58,071 bases of DNA, taken from Desulfobacterales bacterium (GTDB lineage: Bacteria; Desulfobacterota; Desulfobacteria; Desulfobacterales; JAFDDL01). The first letter of the stretch is position 1. Each line of letters opens with the position of its first letter. Below the pieces are notes generated by a model. The model made no database searches and had not been told where the DNA came from. It saw only the letters and a list, made by a program, of their open reading frames with translations. A program made the translations under genes and the position numbers. The stretch is from contig JAVEYW010000023.1 of NCBI GenBank assembly GCA_034003325.1, positions 1-58,071 on the forward strand. Reading direction: 5' to 3'. Below, in pieces: positions 55,941 through 58,071 of this stretch.

Positions 55941-57122
55941 ATGGCGGTTTCAAAAAAAATCGAATCCATCCTGACCCGAAGCTCCTGGATTCGAAAAATG
56001 TTTGAAGAAGGGACCCGGCTCAAGGCGCTTTACGGCGATGACAAGGTGTTCGACTTCAGCCTGGGGAATCCGAATCTTCCACCGCCTGCGGTATTCAATG
56101 ACACACTGGTGGGCATTGTCAAGGACCTCGCGCCCGGCAGCCATGGATACATGCCGAACGCGGGCTATCCCTTTGTACGCAAGGCGATGGCGGACATGTT
56201 GTCCCGTGAGCACGGCCGGTCCGTTTCCGAAAACGATGTGATTATGACCTGCGGCGCCGCCGGCGGGTTGAATGTTATCTTTAAAACCATTCTCAATCCC
56301 GGGGAAGAAGTCTTATCGCCCGCGCCTTATTTCGTGGAATATCATTTTTATGCGGACAATCATGGTGGTGAGCTTAAAACCGTTCCGACGAACGCGGATT
56401 TTACGTTAAATTTGACAGCCCTTTCGGCCGCCGTCACCGAAAAAACCCGTGCGGTTCTGATCAATTCCCCGAACAACCCCACTGGCCAGATCTATTCCGA
56501 GGAAAGCCTCGCCGCGCTTGGCCGCTTGCTTGCGGACAAAAGCAGGGATTACGGCAAAACAATTTATCTGATTTCCGATGAGCCGTATCGAAAGATCGTT
56601 TTTGACGGCGCTGTTGTGCCGAGCATCTGGGCTGCCTATTCGGAAAGCTTGATAGTGACCTCCTTTTCCAAGGATATCTCCGTGCCCGGAGAGCGGATCG
56701 GTTATATTGCCGTGGGTCCCGATGTCACCGACAAGGAAGCGCTGCTGGGCGGAATGGCCCTGGCCAACCGAATTCTGGGCTTTGTGAATGCACCGGCGTT
56801 GATGCAGCGCGTGGTAGCAGCCGTTCAAGGCGCTACCGTGGATGTCGGTGCCTATGCTCGCAAACGGGATCTGCTCTGCAAGGGGTTGGCAGGGGCGGGC
56901 TATGAATTTATTATACCACCGGGCGCCTTTTACCTGTTTCCAAAGTCCCCTATCGCCGATGATGTCGCCTTTGTTCGGGCGCTTCAAGAAGAGCGTATTC
57001 TCGTGGTCCCGGGTAGCGGATTTGGCGGGCCCGGGCATTTTCGAATCGCCTTTTGCGTGGAGGATACGACCATCATCCATGCGCTTCCCGGATTTAAAAA
57101 GGTGATGGCGAATTTTAAGTGA
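55941..57122 (+). CDS. PLP-dependent class I aminotransferase
   Basis: A 393-residue class I/II aminotransferase: FDFSLGNPNLPPP, GAAGGLNVIFKTILNPGEEVL, INSPNNPTGQIYSEESL, DEPYRKIVF, catalytic Lys in TSFSKDISVPGERIGYIAV and C-terminal Arg in GPGHFRIAFCV. Substrate range cannot be fixed; aspartate or a related amino acid fits its neighbour mdh, since oxaloacetate and aspartate interconvert. It starts 13 bp after mdh with AAGGAA upstream. Confidence 0.9.
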   Translation: MAVSKKIESILTRSSWIRKMFEEGTRLKALYGDDKVFDFSLGNPNLPPPAVFNDTLVGIVKDLAPGSHGYMPNAGYPFVRKAMADMLSREHGRSVSENDVIMTCGAAGGLNVIFKTILNPGEEVLSPAPYFVEYHFYADNHGGELKTVPTNADFTLNLTALSAAVTEKTRAVLINSPNNPTGQIYSEESLAALGRLLADKSRDYGKTIYLISDEPYRKIVFDGAVVPSIWAAYSESLIVTSFSKDISVPGERIGYIAVGPDVTDKEALLGGMALANRILGFVNAPALMQRVVAAVQGATVDVGAYARKRDLLCKGLAGAGYEFIIPPGAFYLFPKSPIADDVAFVRALQEERILVVPGSGFGGPGHFRIAFCVEDTTIIHALPGFKKVMANFK

Positions 57123-57182
57123 ACTCAAACCTGCTGTGTTTCAGTGAGCGGCGCATGAGAGCCGCTGGAAAGGAGTATGGAA

Positions 57183-57584
57183 ATGAAGATTCTGAAAATT
57201 GACCATCTGGGAATTGCCGTGAACCATATCGACCAAGCCAAAAATTTTTGGGCCGGCATTTTGGGGTTGCCGTTCGAGGGCACCGAAACCGTGGCGGAGC
57301 AGAAGGTGACGACGGCCTTTTTCCCGGTGGGAGAGAGCGAAGTGGAATTATTGGAGTCCACATCCCCGGATGGCCCCATTGCCGCCTACATTGCAAAAAG
57401 AGGTGAGGGAATTCAGCATATTGCCTTTCGGGTGGACGACATTGAAGCAGCCCTCGCCGAATTGAAGGCCAAGGGGGTACGTTTGATTGATGAAACGCCC
57501 CGAAAAGGCGCCGGTGGCGCGAAGATTGCGTTTTTACACCCGAAATCGACCGGCGGGGTGCTGGTGGAACTCTCCGAGCGGTAG
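57183..57584 (+). CDS. mce: Methylmalonyl-CoA epimerase
   Basis: A 133-residue VOC-fold enzyme that converts the R and S epimers of methylmalonyl-CoA. ATG 57183 is chosen because GGAAAGGAG ends seven bases upstream; the ATG at 57177 is too close. Metal-site residues appear in KIDHLGIAVNHID, IQHIAFRVDDIEAAL and GVLVELSE, with KGVRLIDETPRKGAGGAKIAFLHPKSTGGV typical of the family. With SDH and MDH it suits propionate or fatty-acid oxidation by the methylmalonyl-CoA route. Confidence 0.93.
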   Translation: MKILKIDHLGIAVNHIDQAKNFWAGILGLPFEGTETVAEQKVTTAFFPVGESEVELLESTSPDGPIAAYIAKRGEGIQHIAFRVDDIEAALAELKAKGVRLIDETPRKGAGGAKIAFLHPKSTGGVLVELSER

Positions 57585-57748
57585 CCGTTATCACAGGCAT
57601 CGCATTTTCCAAGTCCATTGAACAGGGTCCAAAAGACGGCTGATTGTCTTGTTGATTCCCCTATTCCTTTTTATTCGCCGTTAAAGCCGACCGTCCGATC
57701 CTTCCTCTTTTTGATAAAATTTTTGAAGATAGTGGTTTTTTTTATTTG

Positions 57749-57778
57749 CAATAATAGTAACAATGTTACATATTATTG
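57749..57778. promoter_or_regulatory. GTAACAATGTTAC operator upstream of the TetR-type gene
   Basis: GTAACAATGTTAC (57757-57769) is a 13-bp palindrome with one unpaired centre. It is enclosed by CAATAATA (57749-57756) and TATTATTG (57771-57778). It lies about 150 bp before the regulator start and differs by one central base from the site over the sdhC promoter. Autoregulation by the TetR protein is likely but inferred. The rest of 57585-57916 is A/T-rich without a convincing gene. Confidence 0.6.
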
Positions 57779-57916
57779 GTATAAAATAATAATTTTATAC
57801 AGTAACTAACCTAATTGATTTCAAATTAATAATAATAACATATTTTTTTCAAGTTGCGTCCCGGCGACAATCACGTTTTGAAGGATGGACTCTAACGGCG
57901 AAGCGATACGATAGAT

Positions 57917-58071
57917 ATGAATATAGACGATGAAAATGAGGAAGAAGGCCGTTTGCTCTGTGTTGGACTCAAACCTGAGGTCTATAAGCGGCTGGAAAGC
58001 GCCGTAGCGGATATTTTTTCCAATTCCGATTTTCATAAAGCCAATATTCGGGACGTGGCCAAAAAAGCAGG
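57917..58071 (+). CDS. TetR-family transcriptional regulator (cut by the window end)
   Basis: The first 51 codons, open to the window edge. After an acidic leader (NIDDENEEEGR) come YKRLESAVADIFSNSDFHKANIRDVAKKAG, which is the TetR N-terminal helix-turn-helix, with recognition helix to follow outside the window. It starts at ATG 57917; the ribosome site is weak. Upstream lies a palindrome shared with the sdhC promoter, so it may control the sdhCAB-mdh cluster as well as itself. Confidence 0.75.
   Translation, partial: MNIDDENEEEGRLLCVGLKPEVYKRLESAVADIFSNSDFHKANIRDVAKKA

Noticed and set aside
57618..57809. A 63-residue plus-strand frame
   Set aside because: Low-complexity A/T-rich sequence with no ribosome site; it runs through the palindromic operator.

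Overview
The window suggests an anaerobic sulfate-reducer-like member of the Desulfobacterota, near the Desulfobacteraceae/Desulfosarcina group. This is inferred from gene content only: indolepyruvate:ferredoxin oxidoreductase, a type-B succinate dehydrogenase/fumarate reductase next to malate dehydrogenase and methylmalonyl-CoA epimerase, a MoeA with a C-terminal binding-protein-like domain, a complete Bat cluster, and an integron-type integrase. No database search was possible.

Region 1 (1-12,533) is mobile and decaying. It holds an A+T-rich four-helix membrane protein (DUF4239-like), an integron-integrase pseudogene with one frameshift and one nonsense codon, and an imperfect inverted repeat between them that resembles a cassette recombination site. 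Next comes the early half of a Mu-like transposable prophage: divergent repressor and Ner-like regulator over a palindromic operator, MuA transposase, MuB ATPase, GemA, several unknown small genes and a C-terminally truncated head-maturation protease (gpI). All terminase, portal, tail and lysis genes are missing. A double terminal repeat resembling an IS21-family end lies just after the truncated gene. The region ends at a 45-nt 3' fragment of a tRNA-Glu gene, followed by a strong terminator. This is the expected far-end attachment site of an integrative element whose intact tRNA-Glu copy would lie to the left, outside the window.

Region 2 (12,648-23,342) is chromosomal backbone on the minus strand: uppP, phosphomannomutase/phosphoglucomutase, an ExeA-type ATPase fused to an OmpA domain, iorA-iorB, a CbpA-like DnaJ, and two different MoeA proteins. 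A 57-residue cysteine-rich protein and a PfkB kinase follow on the plus strand, then groES-groEL.

Region 3 (27,032-39,862) is one long plus-strand series: MoxR ATPase, DUF58, DUF4381-like, two von Willebrand A proteins (the second fused to TPRs), BatD and BatE, mostly with overlapping stop/start codons. A 26-bp perfect inverted repeat built of 7-nt units separates it from a gliding-type ABC exporter set (ATPase, permease, GldG-like auxiliary protein, DUF4340).

Region 4 (40,169-50,424) contains a small secreted protein, then a minus-strand run: tolQ-tolR-tolA-tolB-pal-cpoB (cell-envelope constriction and outer-membrane integrity), ruvC-ruvA-ruvB (Holliday-junction processing), a SAM hydrolase and a DUF401 membrane protein.

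Region 5 (50,756-58,071) holds an HD-domain phosphohydrolase, then sdhCAB-mdh-aminotransferase-mce, a central-carbon cluster fitting C4-dicarboxylate and methylmalonyl-CoA metabolism, and the first 51 codons of a TetR-family regulator. Near-identical 13-bp palindromes lie over the sdhC promoter and in the leader of the TetR gene, which suggests one regulator acts on both.
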